A stretch of 16,713 bases of DNA, taken from contig JAODNS010000286.1 of NCBI GenBank assembly GCA_025465145.1, positions 1-16,713 on the forward strand. Direction: 5' to 3'. The translations under genes were made by a program, and so were the position numbers. The notes under the pieces were generated by a model. That model did no database searches and had not been told where the DNA came from. It saw nothing but the letters and a program-made list of their open reading frames with translations. Shown one piece after another: positions 5,559 through 13,026 of this stretch (positions within the stretch are counted from its first letter, which is position 1; each line of letters opens with the position of its first letter). The DNA comes from Frankiales bacterium. GTDB lineage: Bacteria > Actinomycetota > Actinomycetes > Mycobacteriales > SCTD01.

Positions 5559-7301
5559 GTGCGCAAGGTCCTGATCGCCAACCGCGGCGAGATCGCCGTC
5601 CGCGTCGCCCGCGCCTGCCGCGACGCCGGGCTGCAGTCGGTCGCGGTCTACGCGGAGCCCGACCTCGACGCGCTGCACGTGCGGGTCGCCGACGAGGCGC
5701 TGGCGCTGGGCGGCACCACGCCGGGCGACTCGTACCTGCGGATCGACAAGGTGCTCAAGGCGGTCGCGGACAGCGGCGCCGACGCGGTCCACCCCGGCTA
5801 CGGGTTCTTGTCGGAGAACGCCGAGTTCGCGCAGGCCGTCATCGACGCCGGCGTGACCTGGATCGGTCCGTCGCCGGAGGCGATCGCCGCCCTCGGTGAC
5901 AAGACGACCGCCCGGCACATCGCCCTGAAGATCGGCGCCCCGCTCGTGCCCGGCACGGCCGACCCGGTGAAGGGGGTCGAGGAGGTTGTCGCCTTCGCCG
6001 AGGAGCACGGTGTTCCGGTCGCCATTAAAGCGGCCTTCGGCGGCGGCGGTCGCGGTCTGAAGATCGCTCGCACGATGGAGGAGATCCCCGAGCTGTACGA
6101 GTCCGCCGTCCGCGAGGCAGTTGCCGCCTTCGGCCGCGGCGAGTGCTTCGTCGAGCGGTACCTGGACAAGCCGCGGCACGTCGAGACGCAGATCCTCGCC
6201 GACACGTACGGCAACGTCGTGGTCGTCGGTACGCGCGACTGCTCTCTCCAGCGCCGCTACCAGAAGGTGGTCGAGGAGGCGCCCGCGCCGTTCCTGTCCG
6301 AGCAGCAGCTCGCCCAGCTGTACAAGGCGTCGAAGGACATCATCCGCGAGGCGAAGTACGTCGGCGCGGGCACCTGCGAGTTCCTCGTCGGGGCGGACGG
6401 GCTCATCTCGTTCCTCGAGGTGAACACCCGCCTGCAGGTCGAGCACCCGGTCACGGAGGAGGTCGCCGGCGTCGACCTCGTACGGGAGCAGTTCCGCATC
6501 GCCGACGGCGAGGAACTCACGTTCACCGACCCGGAGCCGCGCGGGCACTCGTTCGAGTTCCGCATCAACGGCGAGGACGCCGGCCGCGGGTTCCTGCCGG
6601 CCCCCGGTGCGGTGACCGAGTGGGTCGTGCCGTCCGGTCCCGGCGTCCGCGTCGACTCCGGCGTGGAGGCCGGCTCCGTCGTCGGCGGCGCCTTCGACTC
6701 GCTGCTGGCGAAGCTGATCGTCACCGGCGCGACCCGCAAGCAGGCGCTCGAGCGCGCTGCCCGCGCGCTGGACGAGATGCAGGTGGACGGGATGGCGACC
6801 CTGCTGCCGTTCCACCGCAAGGTCGTCCGCGACCCGGCGTTCACGGCCGAGCCGTTCACGGTCCACAACCGCTGGATCGAGACCGAGTTCGACAACGACA
6901 TCGAGCCGTACGGCGGCGGGGCGGCCACCGAGGACGACGAGCCGCGCGAGAAGGTGGTTGTCGAGGTCGGCGGCAAGCGCCTCGAGGTGACGCTGCCCGC
7001 CGGTCTCGGTGCGTCCGCGGGTCCCGCGAAGAAGAAGGGCGGCCCGCGCAAGGCTGGTGGCGCGGCTGGGAGCGCGAAGGCGTCCGGCGACTCGCTCACC
7101 TCGCCCATGCAGGGGACGCTGGTGAAGGTCGCGGTCGAGGACGGCGCCACCGTCGCCGAGGGCGACCTCGTGGTCGTCCTCGAGGCGATGAAGATGGAGC
7201 AGCCGATCAACGCGCACAAGGCCGGCACCATCAGCGGCCTGACCGCTGCGGTCGGCGAGGTCGTCACCGCCGGCACGACGATCTGCGACATCAAGGACTG
7301 A
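5559..7301 (+). CDS. accA: Acyl-CoA carboxylase alpha subunit (biotin carboxylase plus biotin carrier)
   Basis: This 580-residue chain uses ATP and bicarbonate to carboxylate its own biotin, then hands the CO2 to the beta subunit. The biotin carboxylase N-terminal domain starts at KVLIANRGEIAVRVARA (3-19). The ATP-grasp domain shows the glycine loop GGGGRGLK at 161-168 and the catalytic stretch EVNTRLQVEHP at 287-297 (Glu287, Asn289, Arg291, Glu295, equal to E. coli AccC Glu288, Asn290, Arg292, Glu296). The C-terminal biotin carboxylase domain contains FEFRINGEDAGRGFLPAPG. A Lys/Gly/Ala-rich flexible linker near 485-510 precedes the biotinyl domain, whose EAMKMEQP motif places the biotin lysine at 545. 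The likely biotinylating enzyme is birA at 2933-3673. The stop lies one base from the end of the convergent flavin-type gene, leaving no room for a terminator. Confidence 0.95.
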   Translation: MRKVLIANRGEIAVRVARACRDAGLQSVAVYAEPDLDALHVRVADEALALGGTTPGDSYLRIDKVLKAVADSGADAVHPGYGFLSENAEFAQAVIDAGVTWIGPSPEAIAALGDKTTARHIALKIGAPLVPGTADPVKGVEEVVAFAEEHGVPVAIKAAFGGGGRGLKIARTMEEIPELYESAVREAVAAFGRGECFVERYLDKPRHVETQILADTYGNVVVVGTRDCSLQRRYQKVVEEAPAPFLSEQQLAQLYKASKDIIREAKYVGAGTCEFLVGADGLISFLEVNTRLQVEHPVTEEVAGVDLVREQFRIADGEELTFTDPEPRGHSFEFRINGEDAGRGFLPAPGAVTEWVVPSGPGVRVDSGVEAGSVVGGAFDSLLAKLIVTGATRKQALERAARALDEMQVDGMATLLPFHRKVVRDPAFTAEPFTVHNRWIETEFDNDIEPYGGGAATEDDEPREKVVVEVGGKRLEVTLPAGLGASAGPAKKKGGPRKAGGAAGSAKASGDSLTSPMQGTLVKVAVEDGATVAEGDLVVVLEAMKMEQPINAHKAGTISGLTAAVGEVVTAGTTICDIKD

Positions 7302-7302
7302 G

Positions 7303-7842
7303 CTATAGGCCGGGAAGGCCGTCCAGGCTGACCGCGTTCTTCTCCGCGCGGTACGTCGCGAGGCCAGCCGGCCCGCGCTTGTCGGCCGAGAGCCGCAGCA
7401 GGTCCCGCGCGCCCACGACCTCCATCACCGGCACGCCGTACCCGCACGAGTCGCTCACCCGCGTCACCTCGACGGTCACGACCGCGCGGGTGGACGGGTG
7501 CTGCGGGTGCAGGGCGACGACCTCGTCGTACGTGGGCGTGCCCGGCAGGTGGACCGTGCCGGTCCCGTGCAGCCGCACGATCCGCGGCCGCGTGGCGAAG
7601 CTGTTGAACATCACGCAGACGCGGCCGTTCTCGCGCAGGTGCGCGATCGTCTCGACCCCGCTGCCGGTGTAGTCGACCCAGCCGACGCGGTGCTGGCCGA
7701 GGACGGAGAAGCTGTCGTGCCCGCGCGGCGACACGTTGACGTGCCCGTCCGCTGCCAGTGGCGCCGTCGACACGAACCACATCGGCTGCTCAGCGATCCA
7801 GTGGGCCAGCGACGCGTCGATCCCGTCGAAGACCTTGCCCAT
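7303..7842 (-). CDS. Pyridoxamine 5'-phosphate oxidase-fold family protein
   Basis: A 179-residue protein with the split-barrel flavin-binding fold of the PPOX family. Typical segments are the early strand MWFVSTAPLAADGHVNVSPR (21-40), HDSFSVLG, the VGWVDYTGSG stretch with VETIAHLRENGRVCVMF, and the barrel strand IVRLHGTGTVH. Family members bind FMN or F420 and reduce varied substrates; the particular substrate cannot be read from the sequence, and genuine pyridoxine phosphate oxidase (PdxH) is unlikely because its longer C-terminal region is absent. The ATG shares its A with the TGA stop of the lpdA-like gene upstream (TGATG), and no separate ribosome-binding site is visible, so the two are probably translationally coupled. 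It ends one base from the carboxylase alpha gene on the opposite strand. Confidence 0.8.
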   Translation of the reverse strand: MGKVFDGIDASLAHWIAEQPMWFVSTAPLAADGHVNVSPRGHDSFSVLGQHRVGWVDYTGSGVETIAHLRENGRVCVMFNSFATRPRIVRLHGTGTVHLPGTPTYDEVVALHPQHPSTRAVVTVEVTRVSDSCGYGVPVMEVVGARDLLRLSADKRGPAGLATYRAEKNAVSLDGLPGL

Positions 7843-9200
7843 CAGGCGTCGTGCAGCATCAGCTGGCGCGCGGCCTCGGTCATCGAGCCGGACAGCGACG
7901 GGTAGATCGCGAACGTGTGCGCGACCTGGTCGGCCGTCAGCCCGTGCTGGACGGCGAGCGACAGCGACAGGATCAGCTCGCTGGCCCGCGGCGCGACGAC
8001 GACCCCGCCGAGCACCGTGCCGGAGCCGGGGCGGCAGAAGACCTTCACGAAGCCGTCGGTGATCCCCTGCATCTTCGCGCGCGCGTTCGTCGCCAGCGGC
8101 AGCGTCACGGTCAGCGCCTGGACGGCACCCGCCTCGACGGCCGTCTGCGAGACGCCGACCGACGCCACCTCCGGGTCGGTGAAGACGTTCGCGGCGACGG
8201 TGCCGAGCCGCAGCGGCGACACCGCCTCGCCCAGCGCGTGCCACATCGCGATCCGGCCCTGCATCGCGGCGACGGAGGCGAGCATCAGGACGCCGGTGCA
8301 GTCGCCGGCCGCGTAGACGCCCGGCACGGTCGTGCGCGACACCCGGTCGACCTGCACGAACCCCTGGTCGGTCAGCGCGACGCCGATCTCCTCGAGCCCG
8401 AGCCCGGCCGTGTTGGGCACCGAGCCGACCGTCATCAGCGCATGGCTGCCCTCGACGGTCCGGCCGTCGGTCAGCGTGACGACGACGCCGTCCCCCTGTC
8501 GCACGACCGTCGCAGCGCGGCCGCGAACGACGTCCATCCCGCGCCGCTCGAAGACGCTCTGCAGCAGCTCGGCGGCGTCGCTGTCCTCCCCCGGGAGCAC
8601 CCGCTCCCGCGACGAGACGAGCGACACCTGGCAGCCCATGGCGAGGTACGCGTTCGCGAACTCGGCGCCCGTGACGCCGGACCCGATCACCACCAGGTGC
8701 GACGGAAGCTCCGGCAGGTCGTACAGCTGCCGCCAGTCGAGGATGCGCTCGCCGTCCGGCTCCGCTCCCTCGACGACCCGCGGCCGCGCGCCGGTCGCGA
8801 CGAGCACCACGTCGGCCTCGACCACCTCGTCGCCGACCTCGACCTTGCCGCCGCCGCGCAGGTACGCCGCACCGCTCAGCAGCTGCACGCCCTCGCCGCT
8901 GAGGCGCCGCGTGATGTCGGCCGACTGCGCCAGCGCGAGCGCCTTCACACGCGCGTGCACCTCGGCGATCGACGCGGTGACCAGGCCGTCGGCGTGCACG
9001 CCGACCCGGTCGGCCTGCGACAGCGAGGTCATCGCCTCGCTGGTGGCGATGAGCGTCTTCGACGGGACGCAGTCGGACAGCACGCACTGCCCGCCGACCC
9101 CGTCGCGGTCCACCAGGGTCACCTGGGCGCCGAGCTGCACCGCCACCAGCGCGGCCTCGTAGCCGGCCGGCCCACCTCCGACAATCGCTATGCGTGTCAC
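7842..9200 (-). CDS. lpdA: LpdA-type NAD(P)H-quinone dehydrogenase (flavoprotein disulfide reductase family)
   Basis: A 452-residue FAD-dependent oxidoreductase close in pattern to M. tuberculosis LpdA (Rv3303c), which despite its name reduces quinones with NAD(P)H. Seen: FAD dinucleotide fold IVGGGPAGYE at 6-15; GGQCVLSDCVPSKT at 36-49; NAD(P)H-binding VIGSGVTGAEF; YAAGDCTGVLMLASVAAMQG around the second FAD contact; and C-terminal YPSLSGSMTEAARQLM. The C-terminus lacks the His-Glu pair needed by lipoamide dehydrogenase, so that function is unlikely. Unlike the mycobacterial protein as I remember it, both cysteines of the CxxxxC pair (39 and 44) are present. GTG 9200 starts right at the Rossmann fold; the frame is open to 9242 but upstream codons would overlap the divergent gene. 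GGAGG lies very close to the GTG. Confidence 0.88.
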   Translation of the reverse strand: MTRIAIVGGGPAGYEAALVAVQLGAQVTLVDRDGVGGQCVLSDCVPSKTLIATSEAMTSLSQADRVGVHADGLVTASIAEVHARVKALALAQSADITRRLSGEGVQLLSGAAYLRGGGKVEVGDEVVEADVVLVATGARPRVVEGAEPDGERILDWRQLYDLPELPSHLVVIGSGVTGAEFANAYLAMGCQVSLVSSRERVLPGEDSDAAELLQSVFERRGMDVVRGRAATVVRQGDGVVVTLTDGRTVEGSHALMTVGSVPNTAGLGLEEIGVALTDQGFVQVDRVSRTTVPGVYAAGDCTGVLMLASVAAMQGRIAMWHALGEAVSPLRLGTVAANVFTDPEVASVGVSQTAVEAGAVQALTVTLPLATNARAKMQGITDGFVKVFCRPGSGTVLGGVVVAPRASELILSLSLAVQHGLTADQVAHTFAIYPSLSGSMTEAARQLMLHDA

Positions 9201-9227
9201 GCCTCCATCGTCCCACTTGTCCGCCGC

Positions 9228-9233
9228 TAGTCT
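9228..9233 (+). promoter_or_regulatory. -10 box of the cyclotransferase-like gene, probably leaderless
   Basis: TAGTCT fits TANNNT and ends seven bases before the ATG at 9241, so transcription should start at or next to the A of the start codon. There is no Shine-Dalgarno sequence in between. It lies in the 40-bp gap shared with the divergent lpdA-like gene. No clear -35 box. Confidence 0.45.
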
Positions 9234-9240
9234 CCCGCCC

Positions 9241-9693
9241 ATGGCGCTCTACGCGGCCTACGGCAGCAACTGCGATCCCGCGCAGATGCTCGCCCGCTGC
9301 CCCCACTCCCCCTCGGCCGGCACCGGCTGGCTGGAGGGCTGGCGGCTGACGTTCGGCGGCGAGGACCTCGGCTGGGAGGGCGCGCTGGCGACGATCGTGC
9401 AGGCGCCCGGCCAGCACGTGTTCGTCGCGCTGTACGACGTGACCGACGGCGACGCCGCCGTGCTCGACCAGTGGGAGGGCGCCGACAAGGGCCTGTACCG
9501 CAAGCTCAAGGTCCGGGTGCACACCCTGCAGGGCGACCACCTGGTCTGGGTCTACGTGCTGGACGGGTACGAGGGCGGGCTGCCGTCGGCGCGCTACCTG
9601 GGCGTGCTGGCCGACGCGGCCGAGGCCGCGGGCGCACCCGACGACTACGTGGCCGAGCTCCGGTCGCGCCCCTGCACGTCCTCGGGGATCTGA
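9241..9693 (+). CDS. Gamma-glutamylcyclotransferase-like protein
   Basis: A 150-residue protein of the gamma-glutamylcyclotransferase (GGCT/AIG2-like) fold. The YGSN nucleotide/substrate loop is at 7-10 (LYAAYGSN), and the usual acidic catalytic residue fits Glu79 in LDQWEGADKGLYRK, followed by strands KVRVHT and LVWVYVLDGY. Known members cleave gamma-glutamyl-amino acids or gamma-glutamylamines to 5-oxoproline; the substrate here is unknown. ATG 9241 is at the family N-terminus and just downstream of a -10 box, suggesting a leaderless mRNA. It is divergent from the lpdA-like gene by 40 bases, a pairing I recall from M. tuberculosis (Rv3303c/Rv3304). Its 3' end overlaps the convergent EamA gene by 49 bases. 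Confidence 0.8.
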   Translation: MALYAAYGSNCDPAQMLARCPHSPSAGTGWLEGWRLTFGGEDLGWEGALATIVQAPGQHVFVALYDVTDGDAAVLDQWEGADKGLYRKLKVRVHTLQGDHLVWVYVLDGYEGGLPSARYLGVLADAAEAAGAPDDYVAELRSRPCTSSGI

Positions 9694-10616
9694 GGCACCG
9701 CCGGCTCACCCGGCACCGCCCGCCGGCGCCGCCCCTCCTCGCTCACGACGACCGCAACCGCGAGCACCGTCATGGCACCGCCGACCACCGCCGACGTCGT
9801 GATGTCCTCGCCGACGAACAGCGCGCCGAGCAGCACGGCGACGACCGGGTTCACGTACGCGTACGTCGACACCTTCGACACCGGCGCGACGCCGAGCAGC
9901 CAGCTGTACGCGGTGAAGGCCACGATCGACCCGAAGACGACGAGGTACGCCAGGCCGAGCACCGACGACAGCCGCACCTCGTCGACGACGAGCGTCTCGG
10001 ACCGGGCGAGGCCCAGCACCAGCAGGCCGATCGCGCCGGCCGCCATCTCCGCGACGGAGGTGACCAGCGGCTCGCGGGGCAGCTCGACGCGAGTGGCGAG
10101 GTACGACCCGACCGCCCACAGCAGGGCGGACACGACCACCACCAGCGCCGGTCCGATGCTGAGGCCGTCCGGGCGTCCGCCCGGGCCGAGCAGCACGACG
10201 AGGCCGAGGAAGCCGATGCTGACGCCGATCAGGGTCCGGGGGGCCGGCCGGTCGCGGTCGAGCATCCGCAGCAGCACGACCCACAGCGGGATGACCGCGA
10301 CGAGCAGCGCGGCCAGACCGGACGGCAGCCCGCGCTCCTCGGCCAGGGTCACGCCGCCGTTGCCGCCGGCCAGCAGGAGCAGCCCGACAGCGGCGGCGTT
10401 CGCGTACTGCCGACGCGTCGCGTGCAGCGCCCGTACCCCCCGCCGGACCAGCAGGTAGCCACCCAGCAGCAGGCCGGCAAGGGCGAACCGCGTGGCGGCG
10501 GACAGCAGCGGCGGCAGCGAGTCGACGACGTACCGGATCGCGAGGTAGGTCGACCCCCAGACGACGTAGACGATGCCGAGTGCGGTCCAGACCTTCCAGG
10601 CGGGCGCCTCGCTCAC
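9645..10616 (-). CDS. EamA/DMT-family transporter (probable exporter)
   Basis: A 323-residue membrane protein with ten predicted helices in two EamA repeats of five each: helix 1 ALGIVYVVWGSTYLAIRYVV near residue 12, helix 4 GLAALLVAVIPLWVVLLRML, helix 6 IGPALVVVVSALLWAVGSYL, helix 9 in the classic YVNPVVAVLLGALFVGE form, and helix 10 before a charged tail (SEEGRRRRA). The family exports amino acids, metabolites and drugs by proton or metabolite exchange; the substrate cannot be read. The GTG overlaps the TGA of the M20 amidohydrolase by four bases (GTGA, 10613-10616), so it is the last gene of that operon and probably translated by coupling. Its last 49 bases lie under the 3' end of the convergent cyclotransferase-like gene. 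Confidence 0.85.
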   Translation of the reverse strand: MSEAPAWKVWTALGIVYVVWGSTYLAIRYVVDSLPPLLSAATRFALAGLLLGGYLLVRRGVRALHATRRQYANAAAVGLLLLAGGNGGVTLAEERGLPSGLAALLVAVIPLWVVLLRMLDRDRPAPRTLIGVSIGFLGLVVLLGPGGRPDGLSIGPALVVVVSALLWAVGSYLATRVELPREPLVTSVAEMAAGAIGLLVLGLARSETLVVDEVRLSSVLGLAYLVVFGSIVAFTAYSWLLGVAPVSKVSTYAYVNPVVAVLLGALFVGEDITTSAVVGGAMTVLAVAVVVSEEGRRRRAVPGEPAVPQIPEDVQGRDRSSAT

Positions 10617-11803
10617 GTGGCGGTGAGCGCCGCGACCGCGGCAGTCACCAGGACCCGGACGCCGGCGCCCATGGCCGCCTCGTCCACGTCGAACTGGCCC
10701 TGGTGCAGGTCGACCGGCCGCTCGGACCCGGGCGGCTTCACGCCGAGGCGGGCCATCGCGCCAGGCGTGTGGTCGAGGTACCAGGCGAAGTCCTCGCCGC
10801 CGAGCGACTGCACCGTCGGCACGGCCGCGCCCTGGCCGAGCGCCATCTTGACCGCAGCCGTCAGCAGCGACGTCGCGGACGGGTCGTTGACCACAGGCGG
10901 GACGCCGCGGACGTAGCTGACCTCGGCGCGCGCGCCGTACGGCAGCACCAGCCCGTCGACCACGCGCCGCACCAGCTCCGGCGCGTCCTGCCAGGCCGCC
11001 TTGTCGAGGACGCGCAGCGTGCCGCGCAGCAGGCCCTCGCGCGGGATCGCGTTGTGGGCGACGCCGGCGCCGATGTGGCCCCAGACCAGCGCGAGGCCGG
11101 CCCGCGGGTCCACCAGCCGGGACAGCGCGGCGGGCAGGCCGGTCGCCACCGTGGCCAGCGCCTGCACCATGTCGACGGTGTTGTGCGGCCGCGAGGTGTG
11201 CCCCCCGGGACCGGTCAGCCGCACGTCGACGGCATCGGCGGCCGCGGTGATGGCGCCCTGCTTGAGCCCGACCCGGCCGACCTCGAGCGCTGGGTCGCAG
11301 TGCAGGCCGAAGATGACGCTGGCGTCGGCGAGCCAGCCCTCCGAGATGACGTCGAGTGCCCCGCCCGGCATGACTTCCTCGGCCGGCTGGAACAGCAGCC
11401 GCACCCGGCCGGGCAGCCGGTCCGCCACCTCGTTCAGCGCGAGCCCGGTGCCGAGCAGAACGGTCGTGTGCACGTCGTGGCCGCAGGCGTGGCTGACGCC
11501 GGGCACCGTCGAGCGGTACGGCACGTCCTTCTCGTCCGGCAGTGGCAGCGCGTCAATGTCCGCGCGCAGCACCACCGTCGGCCCGTCGCCGCTGCCCACG
11601 TCGCACACCAGCCCGGTGCCGCCGCCGAGGACCTTCGGCACGAGCCCGGCGCGCTCGAGGTGCTCGGCCACGTACGCAGTCGTCGCGTACTCCTGCCGCC
11701 CCAGCTCCGGATTCGCGTGCAGGTGCCGCCGTACGACCGACAGCTCCTGCTCGTGCTCGGCCAGCCAGGTCTGCGCGACGGCGGGTCCGGTCGTCCGCGT
11801 CAC
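10613..11803 (-). CDS. M20 family amidohydrolase (aminoacylase/IAA-amidohydrolase type)
   Basis: This 396-residue metallohydrolase belongs to the M20D branch, which cleaves amide bonds of N-acyl amino acids or similar conjugates. Expected residues are visible: RADIDALP at 80-87, metal-binding HACGHDVHTT (Cys107, His109), FQPAEE (Glu142-Glu143), GLHCDP (His168), the dimerisation-domain start GPGGHTSRPHNTVD near 198-211, GGEDFAWY, and the last metal histidine in DLHQGQFDVDE. The length is normal. It resembles the mycobacterial amiA1/amiB1 products, which in M. tuberculosis lie near lpdA, as here. The GTG overlaps the TGA of the upstream YbdK-type ligase gene (GTGA, 11800-11803) and its own stop overlaps the exporter start, so three genes are tightly coupled. 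The true substrate is unknown; a gamma-glutamyl or acyl-amino acid product of the neighbouring ligase is a guess. Confidence 0.87.
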   Translation of the reverse strand: MTRTTGPAVAQTWLAEHEQELSVVRRHLHANPELGRQEYATTAYVAEHLERAGLVPKVLGGGTGLVCDVGSGDGPTVVLRADIDALPLPDEKDVPYRSTVPGVSHACGHDVHTTVLLGTGLALNEVADRLPGRVRLLFQPAEEVMPGGALDVISEGWLADASVIFGLHCDPALEVGRVGLKQGAITAAADAVDVRLTGPGGHTSRPHNTVDMVQALATVATGLPAALSRLVDPRAGLALVWGHIGAGVAHNAIPREGLLRGTLRVLDKAAWQDAPELVRRVVDGLVLPYGARAEVSYVRGVPPVVNDPSATSLLTAAVKMALGQGAAVPTVQSLGGEDFAWYLDHTPGAMARLGVKPPGSERPVDLHQGQFDVDEAAMGAGVRVLVTAAVAALTAT

Positions 11804-12996
11804 AAGACGGCTCCGGGGGCGCCGGGCTTCCCGATCGCGGTGGCCGGCTCCAGCTTCGGCAGGCAGTTGCGCTCGCCGGTCTCGAACTCCTGCAGCAGGC
11901 TGTCCACGACGGCCGTGAGGTCGCCGCCGCTCGCCGCCGCCACGGCCCGCTGCCGCTGATAGGACGCGCCGCCCTCGACGATCTCGTGCACGAGGTCGAG
12001 CTGCTCAGCGCAGCCGAGCCGCTGGGCCGTCGGCTGCAGCTCGTGCACCAGCTCGGCCAGCGACTCGCGCAGCGGGCGCACGTCGTTGTTCTCGCCGTAG
12101 ATGACCTCGGCGTCGAGCCCGTATCGCGCCGCGCGCCACTTGTTCTCGCGCATGACCCAGCCCTTGGGCATGGGCAGCGTGTAGCCCTTGTCCAGCTCCC
12201 GGTCGAAGATCTCGACCAGGCACTGCGACAGCGCGGCGACCATGCCGATCTCGCCGAGCGTCGACAGGCCGTCGCAGATCCGCAGCTCGACCGTCCCGAA
12301 CGTCGGGTGCGGCCGGATGTCCCACCACACCTCCTTGATGGACGCGATGGTGCCGGTCTTGATCAGCGTCTCCATGTACTCCTCGAACTGCTCCCAGCCG
12401 GACAGCTGGAACGGCAGTCCGGCGGTGGGCAGCTGCTCGAAGACCTTCGACCGCGCGGAGGCGAGCCCGGTGTCGTGGCCGATCCAGTACGGCGAGGAGG
12501 CCGACAGCGCGAGGAAGTGCGGGATGTACCCGGTCAGCGCGTTGACGATCGGGATGACCTTCTCCGGCGCGCGCACGCCGACGTGCACGTGCACGCCGAA
12601 GATCTGCAGCTGCCGGGCGAGCCACTGCATCTTGTCCAGCAGCGAGAAGTAGCGCGGGTTCGGGCTGAGCTCCTGGCTGGACCACTCGGTGATCGGGTGG
12701 GTGCCGGAGCACATCAGGCCGAGGCCGAGCTTGTCGGCCTCTGCCCGGACGTCGTCAATGGTGGACGACAGGTCGCCCATGGCCTCTTCGACGGTCCCGC
12801 AGATGCCGGTGATGACCTCGATCGTCGACTGCAGCAGCTCGTGCTTGGCCTTCGGGTGCTCCCCACCGTCGGGCGACATCGCTCCGAGGATCTCGTTCGC
12901 TCCGCTGCGCAGCTGGCGGGTCTCCCGGTCGACGAGCTGCAGCTCCCACTCCACGCCCAGGCTGGAGCGCTCGGAGGACTCGAACGGGATGCGCAC
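11800..12996 (-). CDS. ybdK: Carboxylate-amine ligase, YbdK/GCS2 family (glutamate-cysteine ligase-like)
   Basis: A 398-residue member of the GCS2 (YbdK-type) family, ATP-dependent enzymes that join a carboxylate, usually the gamma-carboxyl of glutamate, to an amine. Motifs seen are LGVEWELQLVD (13-23, with Glu16 and Glu18 as likely metal ligands), SGTHP, the HVHVGV strand near 128-133, VWWDIRPHPTFGTVELRICD with the acidic metal-site residues, and RENKWRAARYG. E. coli YbdK shows only weak glutamate-cysteine ligase activity, so the true substrate is open; EgtA, the ergothioneine-pathway ligase, is a different sequence group. GTG 12996 has a good AGAGGAG six bases upstream (minus strand, 13009-13003). 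The gene follows the GDPD gene by 30 bases and overlaps the M20 gene by four, so it lies inside an operon. Confidence 0.87.
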   Translation of the reverse strand: MRIPFESSERSSLGVEWELQLVDRETRQLRSGANEILGAMSPDGGEHPKAKHELLQSTIEVITGICGTVEEAMGDLSSTIDDVRAEADKLGLGLMCSGTHPITEWSSQELSPNPRYFSLLDKMQWLARQLQIFGVHVHVGVRAPEKVIPIVNALTGYIPHFLALSASSPYWIGHDTGLASARSKVFEQLPTAGLPFQLSGWEQFEEYMETLIKTGTIASIKEVWWDIRPHPTFGTVELRICDGLSTLGEIGMVAALSQCLVEIFDRELDKGYTLPMPKGWVMRENKWRAARYGLDAEVIYGENNDVRPLRESLAELVHELQPTAQRLGCAEQLDLVHEIVEGGASYQRQRAVAAASGGDLTAVVDSLLQEFETGERNCLPKLEPATAIGKPGAPGAVL

Positions 12997-13002
12997 GACG
13001 AG

Positions 13003-13009
13003 CTCCTCT
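13003..13009 (-). promoter_or_regulatory. ybdK: Strong ribosome-binding site of the YbdK-type ligase gene
   Basis: On the minus strand AGAGGAG precedes GTG 12996 by six bases. It is the clearest Shine-Dalgarno sequence in this operon, whose downstream members rely on stop/start overlaps instead. Confidence 0.65.
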
Positions 13010-13026
13010 CGCGGGTTCGTCCGACC

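Noticed and set aside
5118..7217. A 699-codon minus-strand open frame
   Set aside because: Antisense to accA, with low-complexity Arg/Gly/Asp/Leu composition; the plus-strand gene has full motif support.
7842..9200. Calling the flavoprotein a lipoamide dehydrogenase
   Set aside because: The C-terminal His-Glu catalytic pair is missing and the C-terminus follows the LpdA quinone reductase pattern.
7843..9540. Minus-strand extension (745 codons) in the frame of the PPOX-type gene
   Set aside because: Upstream of ATG 7842 it runs out of frame through the lpdA-like gene and is Arg/Gly/Ala-rich; the PPOX homology starts at that ATG.
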